From the NCBI RefSeq assembly GCF_026162645.1, contig NZ_JAOTBE010000023.1, forward strand, positions 1-51,914: a stretch of DNA of 51,914 bases. The letters run 5' to 3'. The position numbers and the translations under genes were made by a program. Positions within the stretch are counted from its first letter, which is position 1. Every line of letters starts with the position of its first letter. The notes under the pieces are model-generated. The model was not told the origin of the DNA and made no database searches. It worked only from the letters and a program-made list of their open reading frames with translations. Below are positions 24,293-33,116 of the stretch, piece after piece. The DNA comes from Paracoccus rhizosphaerae. Lineage in GTDB: Bacteria; Pseudomonadota; Alphaproteobacteria; Rhodobacterales; Rhodobacteraceae.

Positions 24293-24367
24293 TGGTGGCC
24301 CGTGAGAGATTCGAACTCCCGACCGGCCCGGTGTAAACGGGACGCTCTACCACTGAGCTAACGGGCC
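24293..24367 (-). tRNA. tRNA-Val (anticodon UAC)
   Basis: On the minus strand a 75-base cloverleaf is complete. The acceptor stem is GGCCCGT/ACGGGCC. The D arm has GCTC/GAGC. The anticodon stem CCCG/CGGG encloses loop TTTACAC with anticodon TAC. The T arm GGGAG/CTCTC carries TTCGAAT. CCA is encoded (24293-24295). The outermost anticodon-stem pair is a T-C mismatch. It decodes GUA and probably other GUN codons. Confidence 0.93.
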
Positions 24368-24437
24368 ATGTCTCGGGCGTCACCCGGACGGCTGCATAGA
24401 ACAGCGGAGGCGCGAAAATGGCAAGCCGAAATCGGGA

Positions 24438-25013
24438 TCAGCGCGGGTCTTCGTGATGCCGCAGCACCGCGCACGCGCCACCGCTGATCCGGTAGACCAC
24501 CCCTTGCCGCATATCGCCCTCGGCAAGCCGCTCGCGGGACTGGCCAAGCGCCAGCAGCCGCAGCATTCGCAGCGTGATCCCATGCGTCACGATCAGCGCA
24601 GGCCCGTCGAGCCGTTCCAGGAAGCCGCGGCAGCGCCGCTCGAGCGCGTGCAGGCCCTCGCCGCCAGGGCAGCGGTCGTACCAGGACAGCGGCGGCCCCT
24701 CGAAGGCGGCAGGTGCCTCGCGGCGCAGGTCGTCCAGCAGGCGCCCGGCGAAGCTGCCGATGCCGACCTCCGAAAGATCCGCATCCAGCGCGAAGCCCTG
24801 CCCTCCGAAGACCCTGCGGGCGGTCTCGATGGCGCGGCCCTGTGGGCTGGAGAAGCGCTCGCTCAGGCAGCCACACACAAGGTCCGCCTGCCATCCCGCC
24901 TGCCGTTTGCCCAGTGCGGTCAGGGGCGCATCCAGCCCACCATGCAGCCGCCCGTCGCGGTTCCACACCGTTTCACCATGCCGCATCAGCCACAGGTCGG
25001 GAAAATCTGGCAT
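24438..25013 (-). CDS. Histidine phosphatase family protein (phosphoglycerate mutase-like)
   Basis: A protein of 191 residues with the RHG signature at the start (LMRHGETVWNRDGRLHG, His11 being the phosphorylated residue). The second catalytic histidine is in LIVTHGITLRML near 145, and the proton donor region is in EVGIGSFAGR. The branch includes cofactor-dependent phosphoglycerate mutases, CobC/alpha-ribazole phosphatases and broad-specificity phosphatases. The sequence does not settle which. It has no operon partner: an IS remnant is upstream and tRNA-Val downstream. Confidence 0.87.
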   Translation of the reverse strand: MPDFPDLWLMRHGETVWNRDGRLHGGLDAPLTALGKRQAGWQADLVCGCLSERFSSPQGRAIETARRVFGGQGFALDADLSEVGIGSFAGRLLDDLRREAPAAFEGPPLSWYDRCPGGEGLHALERRCRGFLERLDGPALIVTHGITLRMLRLLALGQSRERLAEGDMRQGVVYRISGGACAVLRHHEDPR

Positions 25014-25141
25014 CGTTCCAGCACACTCTCGGGATCATTCCCATGGTCGGGGCGATCTGTCTGATTTCCCCCTGGCTTGTCCAGAGCCTCGGTGACCGGT
25101 TGTAGCGTCCGGACGTGCTCCGCCAGAAGGCTGCGTTCCCG

Positions 25142-25745
25142 TGTCCAGCGATATCAGGAAATGATCTCCTTGCGGCAGTAAGACCCTTTCTGTGTGATGG
25201 GTAATGGCAGGGTGCGCCGGAGCGGCCTTTTGCAGAAGGCGGCTCCGGCGCTTCTCGGGCAACCGGTAGCTCTTGCCTTGGATGGTGATGACGTGGCTGT
25301 GGTGGAACATCCGGTCGAGGATCACAGTGGCGACGACTGCGTTGCCGAAGATGCCGCCCCATTTGCCGATAGACCTGTTCGAGGTGACGAACAGTGCGCG
25401 GCGTTTATGACGGCGCCTGACGGTCTGGAAGAAGAGATGTGTCGCATCCGCAGATAGCCAACTTCGTCAATAATGAGCAGCTTCGGCTTGGCGAAATGCA
25501 CCGGCTTCTCCTCCGGCCTCCCCTCGGCATGCGCCTTGGCCAAGGTGGCGCCCAACGTCATGGCCGGGACGAAGAGCACGGTATCCCGCCACGATCACCT
25601 CCCGGCCGATTGCGACAGCGAGGCGGGTCTTGCCCACTTCGGTAGGGCTCAGCAGCAGCACGGCCTCGCTGTTCGCGATGAAGCGTCAGGTGGCAAGGTC
25701 ACGCACTTGCCCCTTGTCGACCGAGGGCTGAGCCTCAAAGTCGAA
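25142..25745 (-). mobile_element. IS21-family remnant
   Basis: This holds a broken istB. The left end is placed at about 25142, where TGTCCAGCGATATCAGG looks like an IS21-type terminal sequence starting with TGT. No istA is recognisable and the other end is not seen, so the element cannot move on its own. It lies between prfC and the histidine phosphatase gene without damaging either. Confidence 0.6.
25180..25745 (-). pseudogene. istB: istB, IS21-family helper ATPase, frameshifted
   Basis: Reading the minus strand in pieces gives a recognisable IstB: FDFEAQPSVDKGQVRDLAT, then an in-frame TGA, RFIANSEAVLLLSPTEVGKT (Walker A), FVPAMTLGATLAKAHAEGR, KPKLLIIDEVGYL (Walker B), then after a frame change THLFFQTVRRRHKRRALFVT, GKWGGIFGNAVVATVILDRM and HHSHVITIQGKSYRLPEKRR. 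At least one stop, a frame change after AGYRAL and a short deletion after GYL break it. IstB assists the IstA transposase by binding DNA and hydrolysing ATP. The gene is inactive. The N-terminal 60-90 residues cannot be found. Confidence 0.85.
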
Positions 25746-26333
25746 ACCGGAGAGGTCCCGTCTCGAAGGCTATCACCAGGCTTCTTCCGCCGCAGCTTCG
25801 TATACACTGACCGGCCGCAGAAGTTCCAACAACATGGTTGCGTTCGCTGCATCGCCCTGCGGCGCCGGGTGGGCCAGCGGGTTGGCCGTGATGCCTTCGA
25901 AGTGCGTCCGTTCCACGATCCGCGCCCGACGCGCCGGTCGCAGTTGATGGCACCCGACTCCAGGCCCGCATGGCTGACGCGCCATTCCGAGCCGGTAACC
26001 GGAATGCAGACGCTCGCGGATCGCAATCCCTCTCTCCGTAGCCAATGCCTGAAGCACCACGTCCGCGTTCCCGGTGTGCCGCCGAAAACGCTCTGCCACC
26101 CCTTCGTCGAGCCTGTCGAGCGCCTTCGACCGACAGGCTGCCGTCTGAAACTCCGATGTCAAAGGTCCGCGTTGACGGTCAGCTGTGCGGCAGAGCAGTT
26201 CGCCGACCCCGAACCGGCTCCCTGCCGACTCCCATGCGATTGACAACGGAAGCCGGCAGGTCTGATGCTGTGACTGCGCAAGCGGAAATGCTTGTGACAC
26301 TCGGGAGTGCCGCTCGATCCGGTCACAGGCAGC
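25746..26333. other. Decayed interval between istB remnant and prfC
   Basis: About 590 bases with no intact gene. The longest minus-strand frame (25773-26300) gives text such as ERFRRHTGNADVVLQALATE that I cannot place in a family. It may be IS21 or other element debris. A perfect nine-base inverted repeat, AGCCTGTCG and CGACAGGCT with a 12-base loop, lies at 26110-26139. Nothing else stands out. Confidence 0.5.
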
Positions 26334-27929
26334 CTAGATCATCATCTCCTTCGTCGCCGTCAGCTTCAGGTCGGGGTGGTCCCGACCGATGCGGTCGATG
26401 TCCCACTGCAGGCGCGTCAGATAGACCAGGTCGCCGTCGTGGTCGTGGGCCAAGTGGCCCTTGTTGGCCTCGGCGAAGGTCGCGACCTTGTCCTTGGGTC
26501 CCGCCACCCAGCGGGCCGAGGTGAACTGGCTGCCTTCGAAGCGCACGGGGATGCCATATTCCAGTTCGATCCGGCTGGCGAGAACCTCGAACTGCAGGGC
26601 ACCGACGACGCCGACGATGAAGCCCGAGCCGATGACCGGCTTGAAGACCTTGGCTGCGCCCTCCTCGGCGAACTGCATCAGCGCCTTCTCCAGGTGCTTG
26701 GCCTTCATCGGGTCGGTCGCGCGCACCGATTGCAGCAGCTCTGGGGCAAAACTGGGAATGCCGGTGAAGCGCAGCGCCTCGCCCTCTGTCAGGGCGTCAC
26801 CGATGCGCAACTGGCCGTGGTTCGGGATGCCGATGATGTCGCCGGCCCAGGCTTCCTCGGCCAACTCGCGGTCGGCGGCAAGGAAGAGGACCGGGTTCGA
26901 TACCGCCATCGGCTTCTTGGAGCGGACATGAACCATCTTCATCCCACGCTCGAAGTGCCCCGAGGCAAGGCGCACGAAGGCCACGCGGTCGCGGTGCTTG
27001 GGGTCCATGTTGGCCTGCACCTTGAAGACGAAACCGGTCACCGGCGTCTCTTCCGGCGAGATCTCGCGGTCGGCACTGTTCTGCGGCTGCGGGGGCGGCC
27101 CGTATTCCGCGATGCCCTTCATCAGCTCCTGCACGCCGAAGCTGTTGATCGCGCTGCCGAACCAGATCGGCGTCATGTGCCCTTCCAGGAAGGACCGGCG
27201 GTCAAAGGCGGGCAGCAGCTCACGCGCCATCTCGACCTCTTCGCGCAGCTTCGCCAGAAGGTCGGCCGGGACATGCGCCTCCAGCTTCGGATCGTCCAGA
27301 CCGGCGATCTTGATCGACTCGGCGACCTTGTTGCGGTCGGCGCGGTCCATGAGTTCAAGCCGGTCGTGCAACATGTCATAGCAGCCGATGAACTCGCGCC
27401 CGACCCCTATGGGCCAGGATGCCGGGGCCACGTCGATTGCCAGGTTCTCTTGGATCTCGTCGATGATCTCGAACGTGTCGCGGCTTTCGCGATCCATCTT
27501 ATTACAGAAGGTCAGGATCGGCAGGTCGCGCAGGCGGCAGACCTCGAACAGCTTGCGGGTCTGGCTTTCGACGCCCTTGGCGCCGTCGATGACCATAATC
27601 GCCGCGTCCACCGCGGTCAGGGTGCGGTAGGTGTCTTCGGAAAAGTCGCTGTGGCCCGGCGTATCGACCAGGTTGAAGCGATGTCCGTCAAAATCGAACG
27701 ACATTGCGGATGCCGAGACAGAGATGCCGCGGTCCTGCTCCATCTTCATGAAGTCCGACCGCGTGCGCCGCGCCTCGCCCTTGGCACGCACCTGTCCGGC
27801 CATCTGAATGGCGCCGCCATACAGCAGGAATTTCTCGGTCAGCGTGGTCTTGCCGGCGTCCGGATGCGAGATGATCGCAAAGGTCCGACGGCGGGCGATT
27901 TCGGGCGGAAGTTCAGGGCGGTTGCTCAT
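26334..27929 (-). CDS. prfC: Peptide chain release factor 3
   Basis: A translational GTPase of 531 residues that removes RF1 or RF2 from the ribosome after termination. G-domain motifs are SHPDAGKTTLTEKFLLYGGAI, DTPGHSDFSEDTYR and FCNKMDRESRD. The later domain II/III blocks (GVVGALQFEVLASRIELEYG) are typical of RF3. ATG 27929 (MSNRPELPPEIARRRTF) is the family start. A longer frame upstream to 28118 is not supported. The C-terminus is complete and unaffected by the IS debris that follows its stop codon. Confidence 0.94.
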   Translation of the reverse strand: MSNRPELPPEIARRRTFAIISHPDAGKTTLTEKFLLYGGAIQMAGQVRAKGEARRTRSDFMKMEQDRGISVSASAMSFDFDGHRFNLVDTPGHSDFSEDTYRTLTAVDAAIMVIDGAKGVESQTRKLFEVCRLRDLPILTFCNKMDRESRDTFEIIDEIQENLAIDVAPASWPIGVGREFIGCYDMLHDRLELMDRADRNKVAESIKIAGLDDPKLEAHVPADLLAKLREEVEMARELLPAFDRRSFLEGHMTPIWFGSAINSFGVQELMKGIAEYGPPPQPQNSADREISPEETPVTGFVFKVQANMDPKHRDRVAFVRLASGHFERGMKMVHVRSKKPMAVSNPVLFLAADRELAEEAWAGDIIGIPNHGQLRIGDALTEGEALRFTGIPSFAPELLQSVRATDPMKAKHLEKALMQFAEEGAAKVFKPVIGSGFIVGVVGALQFEVLASRIELEYGIPVRFEGSQFTSARWVAGPKDKVATFAEANKGHLAHDHDGDLVYLTRLQWDIDRIGRDHPDLKLTATKEMMI

Positions 27930-28068
27930 GCGCCGGGCTTTATCGCGCCTTCGGCCCCGGCGCAATTGCCGCGATGAAGCCTGCATCGTGTCGAATTGTC
28001 TGCAAGCGCCGCTTGATCGGTGCCGTTCCGACGGTCTTGATCCGGGGAACGACCTGACGGGGCAGAGA

Positions 28069-29466
28069 ATGGACGGCTCGCTCAACCAGTTGATGCGCCT
28101 GCTTGCGAACCGCGGCACCGAGTGGCTGCGCCAGAAGATCCTGGAGTTGCCCGCAGACTGCCCGATCGATCATCCCGGCATTGGGCTGCTGGCCAGGGCC
28201 GGACGGATCGCCGCCATCCTGACGGGGCTGCGCGGCCGCATCTCTCCGCTGGAGGTGATCGTGCAGCGCCGCCTGACGCCGGCGCTGGTCAGGGCAGGCG
28301 CGGCACGGGTGATCGCTGGCGACCGCGCCGAGGCGATGGTCGACCTGATGCTGGCCGGGGCTCTTGTCGCGCGCAGCGATCCGCTGTGGCAGCTTGCAAT
28401 CGAGGAGCTTTCGGACGACGATACCCTGCCGCTGGCCTTCCGGCTGGCGCTGTCGGATGACCCGGATCTGATGCATCAGGTCGAAGCATCACTGACGCGG
28501 CCGCTGCTTCCCTGTAACGGCGCGCATGTCATTCGCATCACCGAACAGGTGATGCAGCTTTTCCAGCACGGGGCAAGGCGGCCACGGCTGGGGGCGCGGA
28601 CCGGCAGGGTCATTTACGACCAGTTTATGGACATGGCCAAGCACTCGCGACGAACGAACTGCGTGCAGTCGCAGGCCGGACTGGCGGTGTGCCTGTGCCT
28701 TCTGGATCCGGATCATGACCTGTCAGGAATGCTGCCAGACATGATCCAGCTGCAGCGGCCCGATGGGTCGTTCCCGCCCCGGCTTGGCTTTTCGGACAGG
28801 GACCAGGGATTTGCGGACGCGGCGCTGCCAACGCTTGCGGTCGTGCTGGCGCTGCACATGGCCGTGTATCGCCGCTGGCGCGGTGCACGGCCGGTATGGC
28901 TGTCGTCGCGCCCACTGCAGCAGGCCTTGAAGGAAGCCGCCCGGGCGGTATCCAGATTGGCCGGCCCGGCCGCGCCGGCGGATGCCGCCATCCTGCTGAC
29001 CTGCGCAACCGGGGAAAACTGGCTGCTGCGCCTGTCGCCGCCACGCCCTTCCAGCGCCGAAATACCGCACCTGGCCGCGCTCTGCTTTCGCGACGCGATT
29101 GCAGCGCGGCACCTGCGCCAGTGGCTGAACGGGGGCGCAGAGATGCCGGCCGCGACGCCGCACGGCCGCTGGCTGCAGGGCCGTTTGGTAATGCTGACCA
29201 AGCCGCCCGATGCCCTGCTGGCGCTATGGCAGCGGGCAGCCATCGCCTGCGATGAGGACGGCTTCATGACCTGCGTCCGCCTCGCCAGCTATCATCACGA
29301 CATCCCCCAGACGGCTTCAATGCGCAGGATGACACGCCGGCTGGCCGCAAATGCGCTGGTTGGCTGCCACACTGCCAGCCTGACCGATGCGACCGCACAT
29401 TTGGGACGGCTGGTGCTGCTCGCACGGCTCTCCCCGCAGCCGGCGATCACCGCCATGGCTGCTTGA
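28069..29466 (+). CDS. Unrecognised protein, 465 residues
   Basis: A long frame with coding-like composition, divergent from prfC. I do not recognise the family. It is largely helical, with many Leu/Ala/Arg, no signal peptide and no sure membrane segment. The middle (DMIQLQRPDGSFPPRLGF, then FADAALPTLAVVLALH) resembles the repeat of alpha/alpha-toroid proteins (terpene cyclase or prenyltransferase-like folds), but this is only an impression. The start is uncertain. ATG 28069 has GGGG a few bases upstream, and a GTG at 27989 is possible. The gene ends 4 bases before the convergent luciferase-like gene. Confidence 0.6.
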   Translation: MDGSLNQLMRLLANRGTEWLRQKILELPADCPIDHPGIGLLARAGRIAAILTGLRGRISPLEVIVQRRLTPALVRAGAARVIAGDRAEAMVDLMLAGALVARSDPLWQLAIEELSDDDTLPLAFRLALSDDPDLMHQVEASLTRPLLPCNGAHVIRITEQVMQLFQHGARRPRLGARTGRVIYDQFMDMAKHSRRTNCVQSQAGLAVCLCLLDPDHDLSGMLPDMIQLQRPDGSFPPRLGFSDRDQGFADAALPTLAVVLALHMAVYRRWRGARPVWLSSRPLQQALKEAARAVSRLAGPAAPADAAILLTCATGENWLLRLSPPRPSSAEIPHLAALCFRDAIAARHLRQWLNGGAEMPAATPHGRWLQGRLVMLTKPPDALLALWQRAAIACDEDGFMTCVRLASYHHDIPQTASMRRMTRRLAANALVGCHTASLTDATAHLGRLVLLARLSPQPAITAMAA

Positions 29467-29469
29467 GCC

Positions 29470-30483
29470 TCAGGCGGCCTCCGACAGCTTCAAAGCACCC
29501 GCGGCTTTCGCCGCGATTTCGAAGCTGCGAAGGCGCGCGGCGTGATCGTGGATCTGCCCGGTCAGGATCAACTCGTCCGGCTGATAGGTCTCAACCAGAC
29601 GACCCAGCTGCTCGCGGACCTGCGCTTCATCCCCGACGGCGCTGATCCTCAGCGCGCGGTCAACTGCCTGCCGCATCGGCGCGCCGATCTCAGCGTCGAT
29701 GTCGCGAACCGGACGCGGCAGCTTGCCGGGCATGCCCGTCCGCAGCCGCGCGAAGGCCAGCTGCATTGTCGTACGAAGATACGCGGCCTCCTCGGCATCC
29801 TCGGCGGCAAAGACATTTGCGGCCAAGATGGCGTAAGGCCTGTCATTCCAGGGCGAGGGCCTGAACCGGTCGCGATAGATCTTCAGCGCCTGTTCAAGAT
29901 CGTCTGGTGCGAAGTGGCTGGCAAAGGCGTAAGGCAGGCCCAGATGCGCAGCAAGCTGCGCACCGAACAGGCTGCTGCCCAGGATCCAGATCGGAACATT
30001 GGTATCTTCGCCCGGCAGCGCCCTGACGGGCGCGCCCGGCCGCGCCGGTCCCAGGTAATCCAGAAGCTCCACGACATCCTGCGGGAAGCTGTCGGCCATC
30101 GGGTCGCGGCGCAGGGCGCGGATCACCGCGCCGTCACCTCCTGGCGCCCGCCCCAGCCCAAGGTCGATGCGCCCCGGAAAGGCTGTTGCAAGCGTCCCGA
30201 ATGCTTCGGCCACGGTCAACGGCGCGTGGTTCGGCAGCATGATGCCACCCGCGCCGACGCGGATCGTGCCGGTTGCCTGCGCCACCAGACCGATCAGCAC
30301 CGCCGTGGCGGCGCTGGCAATGCCCGGCATGTTGTGATGTTCGGCCAGCCAGAACCTGTGATAGCCCCACCGCTCGGCGTGCTGCGCGAGGTTGATGGTG
30401 TTGCGGATCGCATCCTGGGCGGTCTGCCCCTCGGGCACCGGAGACAGATCAAGGATCGAGAACGGAAGTGTCTGTGTCATCAT
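29470..30483 (-). CDS. LLM-class flavin-dependent oxidoreductase
   Basis: A luciferase-like (alpha/beta)8 monooxygenase of about 337 residues, close to the YhbW-type subgroup. It starts with [14 protein letters not shown] and continues with [20 protein letters not shown] and [13 protein letters not shown], the block that contacts FMN. Members use FMNH2 and oxygen, but substrates are mostly unknown. ATG 30483 or 30480 are both possible and no strong ribosome site helps choose. The neighbouring genes give no functional clue. Confidence 0.85.
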   Translation of the reverse strand: MMTQTLPFSILDLSPVPEGQTAQDAIRNTINLAQHAERWGYHRFWLAEHHNMPGIASAATAVLIGLVAQATGTIRVGAGGIMLPNHAPLTVAEAFGTLATAFPGRIDLGLGRAPGGDGAVIRALRRDPMADSFPQDVVELLDYLGPARPGAPVRALPGEDTNVPIWILGSSLFGAQLAAHLGLPYAFASHFAPDDLEQALKIYRDRFRPSPWNDRPYAILAANVFAAEDAEEAAYLRTTMQLAFARLRTGMPGKLPRPVRDIDAEIGAPMRQAVDRALRISAVGDEAQVREQLGRLVETYQPDELILTGQIHDHAARLRSFEIAAKAAGALKLSEAA

Positions 30484-30549
30484 CTGCAAATAGGGCGGAA
30501 GCAACGCATTGCAAGCCGCCCTTTTTGCAGTTCGCGCAAGAATGGCCGC

Positions 30550-31140
30550 TCAGCCCATCCGGCGCAGATAGGTCCAAGTCGGCACCCGCGCGCCACGCGC
30601 AACCGACCAGCTTTCGGCGTCGCCCAGATAGACGAAACCGCAGTTGGTCAGAACCCGTGCCGATCCGGGATTGTCCTGGAACGCTTCGGCAAAAAGGGTC
30701 CGTGCGCCGTGCGGGTTCGCCGCGGCCAGCGCCTCGACAGCCTCGGTCGCGAAGCCGGTGTTCCAGAAACCCGCGCCGATCCAGAAACCCAGCTCGGACT
30801 GGTCACCCTCCATCCGGGTCAGCGACACGACACCCAGAAGCTCGGCCAGCTTATTGTTCGACCCGTCAATCGCCCAGACATCCTCGGCCCGGTCGGCCGC
30901 CAGGGCCCGGGCGACGAAACTTTCCGACGCGCCGCGCGGCAGCGGGTGCGGTATGGCGCGAGTGCCTTCGGCCACGCGCCGGTCGGCCGTATAATGGGCA
31001 ATCATGCCTGCATCCGACGGACGCAGGGGGCGCAGGGTAAAGCGCTCCGTCTGGATGACAGGCTGCGTCAGCAGCCCTTCGACGACGGGCTTGAGGTCGT
31101 CCAAACGGCTTCCCTCCCTCATAGGTGCAGACATCACCAT
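30550..31140 (-). CDS. GNAT-family N-acetyltransferase
   Basis: A protein of 196 residues of the RimJ/RimL-like branch of acetyltransferases. The N-terminal beta strand is IQTERFTLRPLRPSDA. The acetyl-CoA loop is expected in GFWIGAGFWNTGFATEAVEAL, and FQDNPGSARVLTNCGFVYLG is the common C-terminal block. ATG 31140 has GGGGAGGG upstream. It follows rplU-rpmA on the same strand, an arrangement common in Rhodobacteraceae, with a GC hairpin between (31188-31213). The substrate is unknown; a ribosomal or other protein N-terminus is possible given the location. Confidence 0.87.
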   Translation of the reverse strand: MVMSAPMREGSRLDDLKPVVEGLLTQPVIQTERFTLRPLRPSDAGMIAHYTADRRVAEGTRAIPHPLPRGASESFVARALAADRAEDVWAIDGSNNKLAELLGVVSLTRMEGDQSELGFWIGAGFWNTGFATEAVEALAAANPHGARTLFAEAFQDNPGSARVLTNCGFVYLGDAESWSVARGARVPTWTYLRRMG

Positions 31141-31187
31141 GTTCCCTCCCCGGAAACTGGTCCAAAATGATGCGATCAAAACGGCAC

Positions 31188-31213
31188 GGGGGACCGGCCT
31201 TCGCCGATCCCCC
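31188..31213 (-). terminator. Hairpin after rpmA
   Basis: GGGGGA, one mismatch and CGG pair with CCG and TCCCCC around CCTTCG. On the minus strand it follows the rpmA stop and precedes GTTTTG, a weak T-run. It may reduce read-through from rplU-rpmA into the acetyltransferase gene. Confidence 0.5.
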
Positions 31214-31240
31214 GTTTAACATCCAGATGTTACGCTTGGG

Positions 31241-31513
31241 TTACTCGGCGGCTTCAAGGCCGGCGGGAATCACCGAAATGAAGGTACGCCCCTTGAGGCC
31301 CTTCTTGAAGGTGACATGACCGTCGGTCAGCGCGAACAGCGTGTGATCCTTGCCCATGCCGACGTTCGTGCCCGGCCACCAGGTGGTGCCGCGCTGACGG
31401 ACGATGATGTTGCCCGCGACGGCGGCCTGGCCGCCGAACAGTTTCACGCCAAGGCGGCGGCCGGCGGAATCGCGACCGTTGCGGGAGGAACCGCCTGCTT
31501 TCTTGTGTGCCAT
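31241..31513 (-). CDS. rpmA: 50S ribosomal protein L27
   Basis: A protein of 90 residues with the full L27 pattern: [48 protein letters not shown]. The N-terminal tail reaches the peptidyl transferase centre. The C-terminal extension ([16 protein letters not shown]) is typical of alphaproteobacteria. It is 12 bases downstream of rplU on the same strand, the near-universal pairing. Confidence 0.97.
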   Translation of the reverse strand: MAHKKAGGSSRNGRDSAGRRLGVKLFGGQAAVAGNIIVRQRGTTWWPGTNVGMGKDHTLFALTDGHVTFKKGLKGRTFISVIPAGLEAAE

Positions 31514-31525
31514 GGGTCGTTCTCC

Positions 31526-31903
31526 TTAGGCTTCGGCGGCTTCGACGGCCGGTTTCGCACGTGCACCGACCGCGGCCTTCACGCCGGTCTTGTCGGCACC
31601 CTGGTCCAGCACGTCCGTCACCCGCAGCAGCGTCAGCTGCTGACGGTGGCCGCGGGTCCGCTGAGAGCTGTGCTTGCGGCGGCGCTTGACATAGGTGATC
31701 ACCTTGTCGGCCTTGATCTGGTCGATCACCTCGGCTTGGACGCAGGCGCCCGAGACGAGCGGCGCACCGAGGGTCGAGCCGACCATCAGAATGTCGTTGA
31801 ACTGGACTTTTTCACCAGCCGCGGCTTGCAGCTTTTCGACGCGGAGGACATCGCCCGCCTGCACCTTGTACTGCTTGCCGCCAGTTTTCAGAACCGCGAA
31901 CAT
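31526..31903 (-). CDS. rplU: 50S ribosomal protein L21
   Basis: A protein of 125 residues. The core (MFAVLKTGGKQYKVQAGD, then YVKRRRKHSSQRTRGHRQQ) matches L21, a 23S rRNA-binding protein. The C-terminus has about 20 extra residues rich in Ala/Lys compared with E. coli (103). A good promoter lies 150-180 bases upstream (32052-32080), giving a leader of about 140 bases. Confidence 0.97.
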   Translation of the reverse strand: MFAVLKTGGKQYKVQAGDVLRVEKLQAAAGEKVQFNDILMVGSTLGAPLVSGACVQAEVIDQIKADKVITYVKRRRKHSSQRTRGHRQQLTLLRVTDVLDQGADKTGVKAAVGARAKPAVEAAEA

Positions 31904-32051
31904 CGCTTCTTTCCTTCATAAACCGCGTCCTGCGGCCCCTGCCCTTCGGCAGATGTTGCCGGGTTGCCCCGCCTTCGGACTGCGCACCCCATGTTCGGGA
32001 TGTCATTCAATACAAATTCCGGCCACGGGCGCAGGCCCGGCCGGTCCGGGG

Positions 32052-32080
32052 CATATGGCGCATCGTCCGCCGCAAGTCAA
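32052..32080 (-). promoter_or_regulatory. Promoter of rplU-rpmA
   Basis: On the minus strand TTGACT (32080-32075), 17 bases, CATATG (32057-32052). The predicted start is near 32045, about 140 bases before the rplU start codon. A leader that long in a ribosomal protein operon could hold a feedback site, but I see no recognised motif in it. Confidence 0.55.
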
Positions 32081-32156
32081 GCGGGTGCGGAACCCGGCCG
32101 CCCGGCGCGGGCTTGTGTCAGTCCGCGGCCCCACGCAATACAGGACCCTCTGTCCC

Positions 32157-33116
32157 ATGCAACGCTTCAACTGCCCCATGTGCGGGACACGCGCCTATTT
32201 CCACAACCTCACCTGCGCCTGCGGGACGCAGTTGTTCTTCGACCCCCAGACGGGGCGGATGACAGCCAATGCCCCGGCCTGCGCCAATCGCGCCAGCATC
32301 GCCTGCAACTGGGCCGCGCCGCTCGATGATGCTCTCTGCCCGTCCTGCGCTATGTCCGAGGTCGTGCCGGTGCTGAATGTCGGCGACAACCTGCAGTTGC
32401 TGGCCCGTGCCGAACGCGCCAAGCGTTGGGTGCTGGCAAACCTGGCGCGGTGGGGCTGGTTTACCGGCGACGATCCGGGGCGCCGGCCGCGGTTCCTGAT
32501 GCTGTCGGAACAGACCGAAGGGCGCAGCCAGCAGATCACCATGGGTCACGCCGCCGGAGAGATCACCATCAACGTGACCGAGGCGGACGAGCTGATCCGG
32601 CTCCAGCGCCAGCGTGACCTCGGCGAACACTACCGCTCTATGGTGGGCCATTTCAGACACGAGCTGTCGCATTTCCTCTTCGACCGCCTTTCAGCCGATC
32701 CGGCCTTTCCGCCCGCCTTCCGCGAGATCTTCGGCGACGAGCGCGCCGATTATGGCGCTGCGCTGAAGCGCCATTATGCCGACCCGCAGGACCCTGGCGA
32801 GGATTTCATCACGGCCTATGCCACCGCCCATCCGCACGAGGACTGGGCCGAGACCTCGGCCCACCTGCTGCACCTGGTGGATTTCAGCGACAGTTTCGTC
32901 AGCGCCGGGCTGTCGATGCCGGGCGTCCCCGCCGACTTCAGCCCCTATGACGAGGTCGACTGCACCCGCCTGCTGCCCGTCGCGGCCGAGATCGCCATCG
33001 CGATCAACGACATCAACAGGGCGCTGGACAACAGCGACCTCTATCCTTTCGTGCTGACGGGGCCCGTGCGCGACAAGCTGGCGTTCGCGCATCGCTGGCT
33101 GCGCGGGACGCGCTGA
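32157..33116 (+). CDS. Zinc-ribbon putative metallopeptidase
   Basis: A protein of 319 residues that fits the putative zinc-binding metallopeptidase family (COG4307-like). The N-terminus has cysteine pairs of a zinc ribbon: CPMC (6-9), CAC (20-22), then Cys42, Cys50 and CPSC (61-64). The middle holds a zincin motif, HFRHELSHFLFD, with His168, Glu169 and His172 in HExxH. GDERADYG about 25 residues on may give the third ligand. No signal peptide is present, so it is cytosolic. ATG 32157 is chosen because it directly precedes the cysteine motif. The biological substrate is unknown. It is convergent with the ABC-F gene, one base apart. Confidence 0.85.
   Translation: MQRFNCPMCGTRAYFHNLTCACGTQLFFDPQTGRMTANAPACANRASIACNWAAPLDDALCPSCAMSEVVPVLNVGDNLQLLARAERAKRWVLANLARWGWFTGDDPGRRPRFLMLSEQTEGRSQQITMGHAAGEITINVTEADELIRLQRQRDLGEHYRSMVGHFRHELSHFLFDRLSADPAFPPAFREIFGDERADYGAALKRHYADPQDPGEDFITAYATAHPHEDWAETSAHLLHLVDFSDSFVSAGLSMPGVPADFSPYDEVDCTRLLPVAAEIAIAINDINRALDNSDLYPFVLTGPVRDKLAFAHRWLRGTR

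Noticed and set aside
24293..24367. A possible attachment site or integrated element at tRNA-Val
   Set aside because: No integrase gene and no duplicated tRNA 3' end are seen nearby. The IS21 remnant begins about 770 bases away.
25773..26300. A 175-codon minus-strand frame taken as an IstA C-terminus
   Set aside because: I could not find IstA landmarks in it. It is left as decayed sequence without a name.
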